64,000 nucleotides of DNA from assembly GCA_035772405.1 (NCBI GenBank), contig JAYKKM010000137.1:310001-374000 (forward strand). The letters run 5' to 3'. This stretch comes from Chrysogorgia sp. JL179-B06 (lineage: Eukaryota > Cnidaria > Anthozoa > Scleralcyonacea > Chrysogorgiidae). Shown here in pieces: positions 32,258 through 43,805 of this stretch. The notes beneath the pieces are model-generated. The model saw nothing but the letters and a program-made list of their open reading frames with translations. It was not told where the DNA came from and did not search any database. Every line of letters starts with the position of its first letter. Positions within the stretch are counted from its first letter, which is position 1. Position numbers and translations under genes: made by a program.

Positions 32258-34110
32258 AATTACTGACATCTTAAACTCATCCTCCTGTGAATGTAAAGTT
32301 CCTCATGTTTGGAAGCTCGCAGGACGTATCTCCTATACCAAAAGTTCCTACCATCAGTGTCTTTAACAAAGATCTAAGGCCAATTTCCTTTACATCAACC
32401 TTATCAAAAATTGTGGAAGGTATAGTCCTTGAAAGAGAACTGATGAAATCAACCGACCCTTGTCAATTTGGTTTTATTCCAGGCTCCTCCACTACACTTG
32501 CTCTTATTTCTATGATTCATCACTGGTTGTGTTGAACAGATGGTACAGGTTGAACTGTTAGAACTATCCTACTTGATTATAGAAAAGCATTTGATTTGGT
32601 GGGTCATTACCAAAATTACTGTTAATTACCAAACTTTTCAGCCTGAGTGTAAAATCTGGGTAAACTGGGTCGTTGACTTCTTGAGGAACAGGTCACAGAG
32701 AGTAAAATTAAACAACAACTGCTTCTCAGATTGGCTGAAAGTCCCAACTGGAGTACCCCAAGGAACACAGCTCGATCCCTGGCTCTTCCTTGCAATGATC
32801 AATGATCTTGCCATACCAGATACGATCTCCAATGGAAATTCGCTGATGACACCACAATTTCTGTGGTTGTACCATCTACTGGCAACAGTACTTTACAAGA
32901 AACTGTTCAGCTGATCTTGGACTGGTCAAGGGAAAACCTCTTTCAGCTTCATCCTGAAAAGTGTAAGGAGTTAACGATCTCTTTTAAAAAACACCCCATT
33001 TTTTTTGACCCAGGAGAGGTCAGTGGCCGCCCCTTTGAAAGTATTACTGCTGCAAAAATTCTGGGAGTAACAGTCAGAAATTATTTGAAATGGAACGATT
33101 AAGTGGGTGTAATTACTAATACAGCGTTCAAATGATTTTATTTACGCAATCAACTGAAGTGTGCTGGTGTGAACTACGTCGACCTGGTTTGCTTTTACTG
33201 TTCTTGTATCAGATCAGTTCTCGAATATGCATATCAGCTATGCCATAATAGCCTGCCCAATTACTTATCTGACAAGATCGAGCATATACAGAAAAGAGCT
33301 ATGTATATTGTTTTCCCTAACCTCTCCTATAATGCTGTCCTCACTGGCTATCCAGGCACTCTGACATCTCTAAACTTGGTAGTAGTAGATCAAGGTATAT
33401 AACTCCTTTCGACTTCTGATATTGCAGCAGTCCTGCATAATCAACTCCGATCACCTGAAAAGCAGTCATTCCTTCTGTGTATGTGGTCGGTGTTTCCTGA
33501 AGGTTGGGTAGCGTATGCTACAGCTTGATATCTCTTACAGCCATGACATTGCTTGATGACTTTATTTACTAATCTCCTTATAGGTGGGGAATCGAATGTC
33601 TTTCTCAGACTTTCAGCATAGTAAGTCCTACACCAACATGAAGCATAGCTTTAGGAGCATGTTGAACAAACTTCTCCACTAGGGTCGAAGAATCAGGAAT
33701 GTAGATAGGATAGAAACCTTGTATTCTTCCTTGGCACTCTAACACCCCATCTTGATTCTTCTGTAAGTTCAATTGTAGGCGATCTCTTTCGAAGGTCTCA
33801 ACTGCTTGGTTTTGTGTTTGCAGGATCCAAACGTACCCGTATGGAGGGCCACGCTACTGTCAAGCCAACAGTGTAGCTTGTAAAATGTACCTTGTAAAGC
33901 TTCTTGCACATTGCTTAGCAGGTTAACGGCCATGTGGTCTGACACGAACTCGAGGCTAGGAATAGTAAGCCCTTCTTTGGCAAGTCTTACCTTTGCTGTG
34001 ACATGACCCTGGCTCACTTTTGTATTTTGTGTGACGACTGCACAAACAGCAGTAGTAGCAACGCCTTTGATGCTCGCGTCGGATGGGCTCCCGGGCACGA
34101 TCGAATGACC

Positions 34111-34426
34111 TTGGCACCTTCACTTGTTGGCACCTTCACTTGTTGGCACCTTCACTTGTTGGCACCTTCACTTGTTGGCACCTTCACTTGTTGGCACCTT
34201 CACTTGTTGGCACCTTCACTTGTTGGCACCTTCACTTGTTGGCACCTTCACTTGTTGGCACCTTCACTTGTTGGCACCTTCACTTGTTGGCACCTTCACT
34301 TGTTGGCACCTTCACTTGTTGGCACCTTCACTTGTTGGCACCTTCACTTGTTGGCACCTTCACTTGTTGGCACCTTCACTTGTTGGCACCTTCACTTGTT
34401 GGCACCTTCACTTGTTGGCACCTTCA
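34111..34426 (+). repeat. perfect 16-bp minisatellite TTGGCACCTTCACTTG
   Basis: Nineteen complete units in strict 16-bp register (34111-34414) plus 12 bp of a twentieth, with no visible difference between units. It interrupts the BEL/Pao RT/RNase H region. Since 16 is not a multiple of 3, each of the three frames gives a 16-residue repeat (LAPSLVGTFTCWHLHL), which is not a protein. Confidence 0.95.
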
Positions 34427-36074
34427 GTTCATCATTTTGCTCAGGTGCATCTTGCTCTTGTTCTTGCTCCTCGTTAGAGTTCCATTTGTGTAATTCGAAC
34501 GATGCTTGGTTGAATATCTCGATTACGGCTCTTTTATTTTCTTCTTGCTCACTTGTACGTTGTCCCTCCAGTCAGCAGATCATCCACATAGAACTCTTGC
34601 TCGAGTTCTGCCACACATTTCGGATGTATTTCTCTTGGCGAGCAAGAATGGAGAGGGTCCCAAACCGAAGAGTACTCTGGTGAACCTTAATGTGCAGATG
34701 CGTTGAGGGTCCTTTTCTTGCAACCAATGAAATCTCAGGCATCTCGGTCTTCAGGACGAACTCGGATTTGTAAAAACACTTTATGAATGTCACCAGCAAG
34801 AGCCACTTGGTAGAATCATACTCGCACAAGTACCTTGAAAAGTTGGTTTTTCAATGGTGGGCCAATCTCCAAGCAGTCATTCAGGGAAGGTTGAGCTGGT
34901 CTTGGCAGACGCGTCATAGACGATTCTTGTTTTGGTAGACTGCTGAATCTCACACAACTGCTCGGTGAGGTAGGTAAAACTCTTTCCCAGTTGCTGGCAT
35001 CTCTTCTTCTTCGACGATCCCTGTCTTCAATTGCTGTTGAATGATAGCATTATATTCTTCTAACTTCTCAGTTTCCAATTCCATCTGATCTCATACCATC
35101 CTTCGAGGCTACGATTAAGTTGTTCCAAAAACTCTGAGTGTATACTACTTGCTGATTTCCAGTGGGCGTGTCTTGAAGGTCAAGAATGTCCATTCAGCAA
35201 AGCTTTTCATAATCTCCTTGTGAATTTTGGGCAAGAAACATCTTGTTAAGTTGGGCGTCCTTACTGTACCTGGTGAAATGATGGTCCATCCAAACAGTGT
35301 AAGTTCCGCAGTGGGTTGGCCAACTGGTTCTTTGGGGTTTGCTCGTTTTAATCTTGGCATATTCACCAACTCCCAGGATAAGATGAACTGGAAGAACTGA
35401 ATGAACTGGAACACTTGGTGTCTGTATCCTCCACGCATACTCCTTTCAAATGTGGATGGCGGCTGATTAGTTGTGGGTAATTTGGGTTTTCCACAGACAA
35501 CAATTCTCCACGGCCGCCTACCTTAACAGATTACATTCACAGATTTCAACTTGCTTCGTGGTAATTCCAGTAATAGTTTGTATTTGATGTGTTACTGTTT
35601 GTGACAGTGTAATCTTTAGCAATTGGAGTAGGTATGTTGAAGCATAGGATATGGTGGCCCTGGTATCCAACAATGCCCTGCAGATAATTCCATTTGCTTT
35701 GACAAGGACGATGGGATGACACACTTTCTCCCCTTCCTGGGTTGTGGTATATGCCTTTTCCAGAGTTGTAGGCGAGGTAGAAGTGGTGTAGGTGATTGGT
35801 CTGCATTTTCACAAATCGATGAGTGGTTTTTTTCTTGCAATGGAAGCAGATTACTCGACTTATAGGCACTGAGCAGCATGGTGTTTGCTACTTGTACAAT
35901 TGAAACACAATTTATTGGCTTGTAATTTCTGTTTATGCTTTGCTGGGGTCACGAGATCAAGAATGATTTATTGCATGGATGAATTGCCTTCCAGGTCTGT
36001 AATGCTTGTATCAGCTCTGCGAATCCCCAATCTTGCCATCCCACCTTGTTGCTTACTAATTCGGCTTTGATCGC

Positions 36075-36139
36075 AACCTCGTACCCAGGGTCTCATCTCC
36101 GCGGGCGGCGAGCGGAGATGAGACCCTGGGTACGAGGTT
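36075..36139. mobile_element. perfect 65-bp hairpin insertion with 11-bp direct repeats
   Basis: A 28-bp stem (AACCTCGTACCCAGGGTCTC...) and a 9-nt loop, with no stem mismatch, flanked by GCTTTGATCGC at 36064-36074 and 36140-36150. It interrupts the BEL/Pao gag frame. Related CTGGGTACGAGATTGC sequence occurs at about 43782-43797. Confidence 0.9.
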
Positions 36140-36531
36140 GCTTTGATCGCTGGCAATTTGTCAAGAATCCCACGCACCATGGACAAACATTGTGACAGTT
36201 TGCCCAAAGTCTCCAATGACTGCACCTTGTAACTTAGAGTTTTACAAAAGTTGTGAATCTTAATTGGTTGTGTACCAGTTATAGTTGGTAGATCTTGAAT
36301 GTTCTTGGTATAAGCTCTTGCAATCTCGCTCAATCTCGTGGTTTTTTTTCAGCATATTTTTAGCTCGTGTATATCCCTCAATGGCGAATCTACTTCTTCA
36401 CAAACCTGAGTCTCTAGCGGTTCCTTTAAATAGGAGAACTTAGTTACGGCGAGTCATCGTTGAAGGGATCATGCTGTATAGTTATACTATAGTAGGCAAC
36501 AGAGACTATCTGTCTCTGATCTTTTAAGATG

Positions 36532-36794
36532 TTAAAATGAATCACTTGTCGAAGGTTTCCCGTAATTTAGAACGCAATTTACGGCTCCATTACAGTAACT
36601 ATGAAGCCGGGAATATTTCGCTGTGGCCATATTGGACTGACCACCGTGGAGTCACTGTCCACCGTGTCATCGTGGCCGCCATGGTCACTCCAATATGACC
36701 GCCACACGCTAATTCCGGCTTTATAGTTACTGCTATGGAGCCATAGTTTGTGTTCTATATTATGGGAAAACCTTGGACAACTGATTCATTTTAA
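36532..36794. mobile_element. TTAA-flanked MITE, 263 bp, almost wholly palindromic
   Basis: TTAAAATGAATCACTTGTCG / ...CAACTGATTCATTTTAA. Inner complementary pairs include ggctccattacagtaactat / atagttactgctatggagcc and cagtccaatatggcc-type stretches, so most of the element can fold into one hairpin. Confidence 0.85.
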
Positions 36795-36918
36795 CAAATC
36801 CATACAAAAGATTTATTTTGCTATACTTAGTCATCAAATATAAATATGAATAAAATAACTCTAATAAGTAATAATTGCCGATTGGCAAGAAATTATGGAG
36901 CACCAGTATGCATTATGA

Positions 36919-37726
<808 letters not shown>

Positions 37727-37727
<1 letters not shown>

Positions 37728-38136
37728 GGCACTGTTATACACTGTGCAATATTTCATGTAACCTGTCTGGCAATGGCTCAATCTGCTACGTAGCAGTTGT
37801 ATGAAAGGGGGTGTTACGCTAGGCAAGGTTTTGTACAACTTGACTCGCAAAGTTTAATCATCTTTTGTGTTTGTGCAAGGTTTGTATGAGCACCGAGTCA
37901 ACAAATAGGAAAATTGCAAGACAAGTTGCATTGTGTTACATTGTACAATACTGAAAAAAGTTTGCTGCAATCATTGCAGAAATAGAATTCACTTCAACTT
38001 TCTGAAACGATTGCAGCAAGTTGTGTTGCAACAATTTTCAACGTTGCAAGGTATGTTGCACTGTGCAATGCAACATCTTGCAATGCCATTGCAAGATACG
38101 TTACATGAAACATTCATACACAGTGTAACATCGCCT
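37727..38136. mobile_element. TTA-flanked MITE, 410 bp
   Basis: AGGCACTGTTATACACTGTG at the left and CAGTGTAACATCGCCT at the right, flanked by TTA (37724-37726 and 38137-38139). The left TTA is part of the TTAA that borders the preceding MITE. The interior is rich in TTGCA-based short palindromes (gttgcaaggtatgttgcact). Confidence 0.85.
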
Positions 38137-38229
38137 TTAGGCCAGGTTCAGATGCCATACTTATCATTAGTCAAACCTAATGTAAATTTTATTTTATGTT
38201 TTATTTATTTAAGACATTTGTGACAAAAA

Positions 38230-38760
38230 AGGCCAACAGGAAACGAAGCAATAGGACACAGGGTCCCTTACAAAGGCTTGTCTCCAAATAAAAATACAAA
38301 ATATAAATACCAAATACTTACAAACATAAGTACGAACTAATATTAATGTACATAGATCTAATTGTAGTTGTTAAAATTTGCAACTACAAGCGGAAGCCAC
38401 ATTAGGACTTCTGCAGATAGGACAAATAATGCGCCATGAACGGATATTTTCCGAGTCAAAGATGGATTGAAGGCGAACTTTAAGTAAAGTTTTCAGACGA
38501 GTCTTAAAGACTGATGTACATGTACGCTCGGAGGTACGGATAGCAAGAGGTAGCGCGTTCCACAGAGGACAGATACGGACAAAAAATGATTCACGAAATG
38601 TAGATGTGCGAGCAGAATTAAGGCGAAGATCCATCCCAGAGGATCCACAATGTGTCTTAGAGTGTGAAAACTGCACAAACTCTGATATGTCAAGACGTAT
38701 TTCGCCATTTATACAACGGAAGATCAAGGTATTCAAGAAAATAGGATAGAGGTAGAAAAT
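38230..38760 (-). mobile_element. LINE 3' end (RT C-terminus), minus strand
   Basis: Minus-strand frame encodes RLDISEFVQFSHSKTHCGSS, then SARTSTFRESFFVRICPLWN and RTCTSVFKTRLKTLL, the C-terminal signature of a LINE RT, plus a short 3' UTR. 5'-truncated at about 38760, where a + strand LINE begins. Confidence 0.8.
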
Positions 38761-40053
38761 TAAGTTGAATGAGCATCCAGATGGATATAAATGAACTACA
38801 AAATTGGTCAAAAAAAAATCGAATGACACTAAAAGAAAGAAAGACGAAATCTATGCTCATTACGGGAAAACGGCTAGATAAAAATCTGGCAAGTTTGGAC
38901 TTGCAAATTGAATTAAACAACACTACTATTGAACAAGTTGATGTTTTCAGTTTGCTGGGACTAAAGATAGATATGAGATTGACATTTGACGAACACGTCG
39001 ACGCTCTTTGCAACAAGCTGTCGCAGCGAATTGGCGTCCTACGAAAGATCAAGGCTTTTCTTCCCCTCGAGCAAAGGATTCTCTACTACAACGCTATGAT
39101 TAAACAACCGATGATGTATGGCTCAACTGTGTGGTCTGCGTGCTCTCGTGAGAATTTAGAAATGGTCTTGCGACTGCAAAAGCGGGCTGCAAGAGTCATT
39201 AGATGCTGACATGCGAGCGGAAAGTGTCGAGCTCTTCAAAAAACTAAAGTGGTTGCCTTTCTTCTGTGAAGTTAAAATTCAGATGTGTGCTTTGGTACAC
39301 AAACGTCTTTATGGCGAATGCCCGGCTTACATTAAAGAAGTAATAGATCAAACACGAGTTTGAGTGTTTCATCAGGGGTTCCAAACACGAGAAAACAAAT
39401 GAAAACCGAGGGCGTAGCCCGAGGTTTTTATTGTTTTCGAGTGTTTGGAGTCCCCTGATGAAACACGACAAACGAGTGTTTGATCTAGCTTCTCAAACGA
39501 GTATTCCTATAGCGATTTGCTCCCATAGAGATTTTATTTTAATATGTAGATTAAGAAATGTGATCCAGTTCACTAGGATATTTCCTACAGGTTTTCATTG
39601 TGTATCAAAACTCATGCATGTGATGTGGTATACGTTCATGGATTGGCTATGATAATTCATGAATTATTAATGAGTTTGAGAAGCTTTGAGGACAAACTCA
39701 GATATCCATAATCGATCAAGTCGTTATGGCTCAATAAACATAGTTTGCCCACGTTTCAATAGAGAAACTGAAGGTGGACGGACATTCTCAGTCAGAATGA
39801 CAAGATTATGGAACAAAGAGTATAAACATTGTTAGGACATCTTTGAGAACTTTTTATATTGACATTTTAAAGGATATGGACTGTTTTAAAGAATTTTAAA
39901 TTTTTATTGGACCAATAGTTTATCTTGAATTCCTACTATATATATGCATGCTTATACGCAGCCATTTGTTCTGCTAACATATTTTTGTATTTATAGTTAG
40001 GAGGGCCGCTGGTTCATCAGTTTCACTGTCATGCGTTTACCCTCATTAATAAA
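38761..40053 (+). mobile_element. 5'-truncated LINE, + strand, with internal MITE
   Basis: RT C-terminal part from MDINELQNWSKKNRMTLKER through LLGLKIDMRLTFDEHVDALC to RLQKRAARVIRC (38769-39207). After a frame break it reads LFKKLKWLPFFCEVKIQMCA, then is interrupted at 39345-39680, and resumes with INIVCPRFNRETEGGRTFSV (to about 39830). The 3' UTR contains ggagggccgctggttcatca and ends in the (TTGA)n tail. Confidence 0.85.
39345..39680. mobile_element. hairpin-rich MITE in the LINE (GGGCGTAGCCC family)
   Basis: gatcaaacacgagtttgagt / acaaacgagtgtttgatc and tttcatcaggggttccaaac / ggagtcccctgatgaaac form the arms around cgagggcgtagcccgag. The right side continues to ttcatgaattattaatgagt. It separates two halves of the LINE C-terminal frame and is a relative of 28362-28660. 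Confidence 0.75.

Positions 40054-40096
<43 letters not shown>
40054..40096 (+). repeat. (TTGA)n run joining two LINEs tail to tail
   Basis: About ten units of TTGA/ATTG. It is the 3' tail of the + LINE on its left; on its right the minus-strand LINE frame runs straight into it (INQSINQSINQ). Confidence 0.9.
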
Positions 40097-42914
40097 GAGC
40101 CGGCACTTATAGTCGAGTTCAAAACCACGAAGGATGAAACGTGTGGCCCTCCTTTGTACTCTCTCCAAACTTCGCATCAAATAAATAGATCCACGTAGAC
40201 AAGGTGACCATACCTGGCTGGCATAGATGAGATGTGATCTAACCAGCGAGATGTAAAGGGTTTTCTGAATATCACAAGAGACGTCATTGGAGTAATGTCT
40301 TCGAAGAAAACCAAGCATTCTGTTTGCCTTAGACACAATGTTCGCGATGTGGTCCGCCCATGACAAGTCATGAGAAACTTGTACGCCAAGATCTCGTGCG
40401 ATGGTGACTGTCTTTAGAGTCACTTCGTTAAGGGTATAGGACCTTAGTGGGCTACAGCGTTTGCGAGTAATCCGAAGATTCTCACATTTAGCCGGCTGGA
40501 ACATTAACTCATTAGTTGAAGCCCAAACTGACAGGGAGTCTAAATCCTGCTGGAGTCGATTGACATCATCAGTAGTTTTAATGGTTTGGAAACATTTAGT
40601 GGCATCGGCAAACATGGCAATACGGGAGAAGGAAACGCTGTCAGGGAGATCATTTATATATAAAATGAACAGAATGGGGCCGAGCACTGAACCCTGAGGG
40701 ACGCCAGAACAGACTTCCACCCATGGGCTAGATGTGCCGTTGACAATGACACGCTGACGACAACAGGAGAGGTAGTCAGATAGCCAGTTAAACAGAGGAC
40801 CAGTAATTCCGTAAAGGTGCAGTTTTTGTAGGAGGTGAACGTGACAGACAGTATCGAATGCACGAGTAAGATCAAGATATACAATATCGATTTCATCCCC
40901 ATTATCAAGAGCCTTCCCTATTTCATGAAGAATGGCAAGAAGCTGAATTGTGCAGGAAAGACCGCTACGAAAACTATGTTGAAGGTGGAAGATACGATCC
41001 TGCGTAAACGACACCATCCGACGCGCTACACACCTCTCCAACACCTTAGACAGTATAGGTAGTAATGATATGCCACGGTAGTTGGTGAAAAATGTTCGTT
41101 TTCCTTTTTTGAAGAGTGGTATTAGGTTAGCATCTTTCCATTCTGAAAAGAAATTACCAGACGATAAAGACAGATTGAAAAGGTCGCATACGGAACTGGC
41201 AATAACTTCGGAACATTCGACAATCGGCTTAGCCGGCATTTCGTCGGGACCAGTCGCTTTGTTAACATTTAACCCTTTCAAATCAGCTAAAACTTCGTCG
41301 ACAGATGCAACAATTTCGGACAACGAATGCTGGTCCACCAAGTTAGACACAGGAAAGGAGCAGAGCGGATGGTCTGTAAAAATAGACCGGAAATGATCGG
41401 AGAAGGCATTAGCTTTATCCAGGTCAGATGTGACTTCGGTGTTAGTTTCCAATAACATTGTATCGGGATAAGATCGACAACTGGACTTAAGCTTGAAGAA
41501 AGACCAAAACGGCTTAGCATTAGAGTGAATTTCCGAGGCTATCCGTTTGAAATAGGCTTTACGGTTAGCTCGGATCCAGTTTTTAATTCGCTGACGTAAT
41601 TTTCTAAACTCCTCAAAAAAGCGGGGTCTTTAGAGCGGCGCACTTTATTGTTCCAAAAGGTCTTTTTCTTTTTTATGGCATAGGCAAGATCACAATCGAT
41701 CCATGGCGCACGCTGAGAGTGTCTGACTTTACACCTGGGAACAAAAACATTAACTGCTTCAAAGAAATCATTCTTACATGATTTCAAGGCGTCATCCGTT
41801 TTCCCTTGGGGAATGTCAATAGTGTTCAAGAACAGATACAGTAGGCCCGTAGGGACTGAAAGTCAGCATTTTTAAAGTCATAGATATATCTAGATGGTGA
41901 ATTGATTAGTTTGAGTGAACGAAAAAAATTTAAAGAAATACTCTTATGATCTGAAGGAAGTCCGTTTGTGTTTTCAACAAAAACTGTATCCACTAGATCA
42001 GCGTTGCTTGATAAAACCAAGTCTAAGATGGTGTCCTCCCTATTTGGAGCTTCAACGAGCTGATACAGGAAAGCGTCTGATAACATGTTGACAAACACGT
42101 ATTCCGAACCGACATCACTGTTTACAAAACCAGATCCGTCGACCCAACGAATAGCGGGATAATTGAAGTCTCCTGTAATCAGAGTCATAGAGTATTTACC
42201 TTGACTTGCAACATCCGTAATTGTCTTGAACTGGGATAGAAACTCATGATCGTTTGGAGCTCTATAACAAACCACAACCAGGAGTAGCTTGTTAGACGCT
42301 AGCTTGATTTCAATAGCCACGGTCTCGCCTGGCAGGTCCAAGCAGCTCTTTACGACGATTTTGTTCTTTACAGCCAGTAATACCCCCACCTCCAATACGG
42401 CCTTCCCTATCCTTGCGATATACATTATATCATACCCGTACGTTAAAATTTCCAAATTAGAAATACTAGGATTCAGCCACGTTTCGGTAATCGCTACTAA
42501 GTTGTAATCGGCACTATAAACAATATCCTGAAGCAGCGATAGTTTGCAGATGTAATTACTGGACTCCTCGCAATCTTTGACGAGGGCTTTAAGGCTCCGA
42601 GCATTCTGATAGAACACCGAGATTGATTGTTGGTTCTTGCGAGGATCACCGGGGTTAGACTCGACGTCGTTACTGCACAACAGGCACAGCGCTGGAAGAT
42701 TGAAGGACGGCGTTGAGTTACAATAATAAGGAATTCGGCCATGGAAATAACGAGCACGGCAAAGTGTAACAATTCTGTACTTCAAATTCAGCCGAATACT
42801 GACCCCAGGAACCTTTAGATCTTGTACATCACCCATAGGAAGCCATATCAGCCATGATATTAACAAAAAAATTACGCTCAGTTTGGAGCGGAGAAGAAGA
42901 CATCCGCCCGCCAT
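40097..42914 (-). mobile_element. LINE (EN plus RT), minus strand, catalytic site mutated
   Basis: Endonuclease part 42914-41826 and an RT part 41458-40097 are in separate frames with a linker (DIPQGKTDDALKSC... at about 41829-41539) between them, giving two frame breaks. RT motifs: NKATGPDEMPAK, YRGISLLPILSKVLERCVAR, HSFRSGLSCTIQLL, IVYLDLTRAFDTV, GVPQGSVLGPILFILYINDL and MFADATKCF, in which the active site FADD has become FADA. The C-terminal part downstream of RRATRFILRGFELDYKCRL is missing, replaced by the (TTGA)n run. Confidence 0.88.
41826..42914 (-). CDS. LINE N-terminal region: hydrophobic leader, 2A-like motif, APE endonuclease
   Basis: 362 codons from ATG 42914. The N-terminus is hydrophobic (LSVIFLLISWLIWLP). 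LCSNDVESNPGDP at residues 79-91 (2A core about 42668-42645) matches the 2A core DVExNPG but has Asp where the obligatory Pro follows Gly. The endonuclease follows with FYQNARSL, ITETWLN, VCYRAPN, ITGDFNYP and PSDHKS. A frame break near 41830 ends it. The protein could not be made as part of a full-length unit. Confidence 0.8.
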   Translation of the reverse strand: MAGGCLLLRSKLSVIFLLISWLIWLPMGDVQDLKVPGVSIRLNLKYRIVTLCRARYFHGRIPYYCNSTPSFNLPALCLLCSNDVESNPGDPRKNQQSISVFYQNARSLKALVKDCEESSNYICKLSLLQDIVYSADYNLVAITETWLNPSISNLEILTYGYDIMYIARIGKAVLEVGVLLAVKNKIVVKSCLDLPGETVAIEIKLASNKLLLVVVCYRAPNDHEFLSQFKTITDVASQGKYSMTLITGDFNYPAIRWVDGSGFVNSDVGSEYVFVNMLSDAFLYQLVEAPNREDTILDLVLSSNADLVDTVFVENTNGLPSDHKSISLNFFRSLKLINSPSRYIYDFKNADFQSLRAYCICS

Positions 42915-43239
42915 GACAGATTTATAGATTTATGACAGATTTATAGAAATATTTACAGATTTAAATGAGCTTGAACAAAGGATTTTGCTAATTTACATTA
43001 GACTCAGCTCATGAGAAGTACAGCGTCTGAACTGCTCCTTACCGTTATAGCTGGAGCCCCATCTCTTACCAGGATTACCAGGCAAAAATATAAGCCAAAT
43101 TTTGTGGGCAAGGTGTATGCAGATGATTTTGTACGTCAATTTGAATCGCTTGCGCGGTCTTATTGTACATGAGTTTTCTTATTGTATATCAGTTTCCCAT
43201 GCAGCATTGCTTTTTGCATATCAGTTTCTCATATCGTCT
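42915..43239. other. intron sequence with short direct repeats
   Basis: gacagatttatag is repeated at 42916-42970. 43160-43235 has near-duplicate tatcagtttcccatgcagc / tatcagtttctcatatcg. No gene. Confidence 0.45.
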
Positions 43240-43797
43240 TCATTTTCAATCTCATCCCAGATCCTGTGTTCCTTTTGGCCTGCACTAAGAAACGGAGGCT
43301 CTTGCGAACTCCAATGAAAAAGTCCCCAAAATTCGGTCTTTCGTTCCCAACTTTCGAAATGCTGAATAAAGCAAGTTTCTACTTTCGATTTTGAAGATGG
43401 ATAACATTAATTTGTGCCAAAGAGATAGATTGTGATGTTTGAAGGGGGATCAGTATGAGGCGCTGAAGGCTATTGTTGTTGACAATAGGGACTGGCTTGT
43501 CATTTTGCCAACGGTTGGTAAATCTTTTATTTACCAAGCCTTACCAGCTGTGTTTCCCTCGCTCCTTCCATCCCCAATAAATATCGTCCATCCACCATCA
43601 ACGTCGTTTCACTTCTGAATGCCCGCATGCGAGATCAGGTGTCCAAACTGAGAGAAGTAATTGAGTGAGCAATAGCTCCTAAAGAAGGTGCGAGAGCGCA
43701 GCATCAACCAATCAAATGACTAGTTTCACTGGAGTTCCCCAGAGCCTCCATTTCTTGGTGCAGGCCAAAAGGAATGCAGACTCTGGGTACGAGATTG
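43240..43797. mobile_element. inverted-repeat element carrying a RecQ-like fragment
   Basis: 43227-43317 (cattttcaatctcatcccag, ccttttggcctgcactaaga) is the diverged complement of 43727-43805 (tcttggtgcaggccaaaagg, ctgggtacgagattgc). Between the arms lies the helicase pseudogene. The right arm contains the same CTGGGTACGAG motif as the hairpin at 36075. Confidence 0.65.
43451..43668 (+). pseudogene. RecQ-like ATP-dependent helicase fragment
   Basis: Frame 1 reads QYEALKAIVVDNRDWLVILP-TVGKSFIYQALPAVFPSLLP. This is the start of a RecQ/DEAH helicase domain, with Walker A degraded from PTGxGKS to PTVGKS. After a frame shift near 43600 it continues VVSLLNARMRDQVSKLREVI, the motif Ia region of the same family, then a stop. 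Only about 70 codons remain. It is probably cargo or a captured fragment in a repeat. Confidence 0.75.
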
Positions 43798-43805
43798 CTT
43801 CATTT

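Larger units (their letters stand above)
30590..33410 (+). mobile_element. LINE (EN plus RT), decayed, + strand
   Basis: Degenerate endonuclease start at 30878 (MDEIDHFINSKDIDVAFFTE), split by a MITE. The RT runs from about 32287: RPISFTSTLSKIVEG, PCQFGFIPGSSTTLALISMI, LLDYRKAFDLV, VPTGVPQGTQLDPWLF, FADDTTISVVVP (FADD present) and ILGVTVRNYLKWND, then SVLEYAYQLCHNSLPNYLSD to about 33400. At least four frame breaks. Same RT subfamily as the 1.3-2.3 kb fragment. A poly-C run sits inside it. Confidence 0.85.
33470..36379 (-). mobile_element. BEL/Pao retroelement remnant (gag to integrase)
   Basis: Minus-strand order matches BEL/Pao. Gag end (LETLGKLSQCLSMVRGILDK, about 36230-36150). Zinc-knuckle-like CFHCKKK..H near 35850. 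Protease with NGIICRALLDTRATISYAST (active site DTG altered to DTR) at about 35695-35630. RT with LTLFGWTIISPGT near 35290. RNase H region ASIKGVATTAVCAVV...LAKEGLTIPSLEFV at 34070-33960. Integrase zinc-finger end PPIRRLVNKVIKQCHGCKRY near 33590-33540. Many frame breaks, a 16-bp minisatellite and a hairpin insertion. No LTRs identified. An inactive old copy. Confidence 0.85.

Noticed and set aside
34003..34683. Frame of 226 codons with LAPSLVGTFTCWHLHL repeats
   Set aside because: Product of the 16-bp minisatellite; equivalent repeats appear in all three frames.
40461..41396. Plus-strand frames across the minus-strand LINE
   Set aside because: Shadows; the minus strand has consecutive RT motifs.
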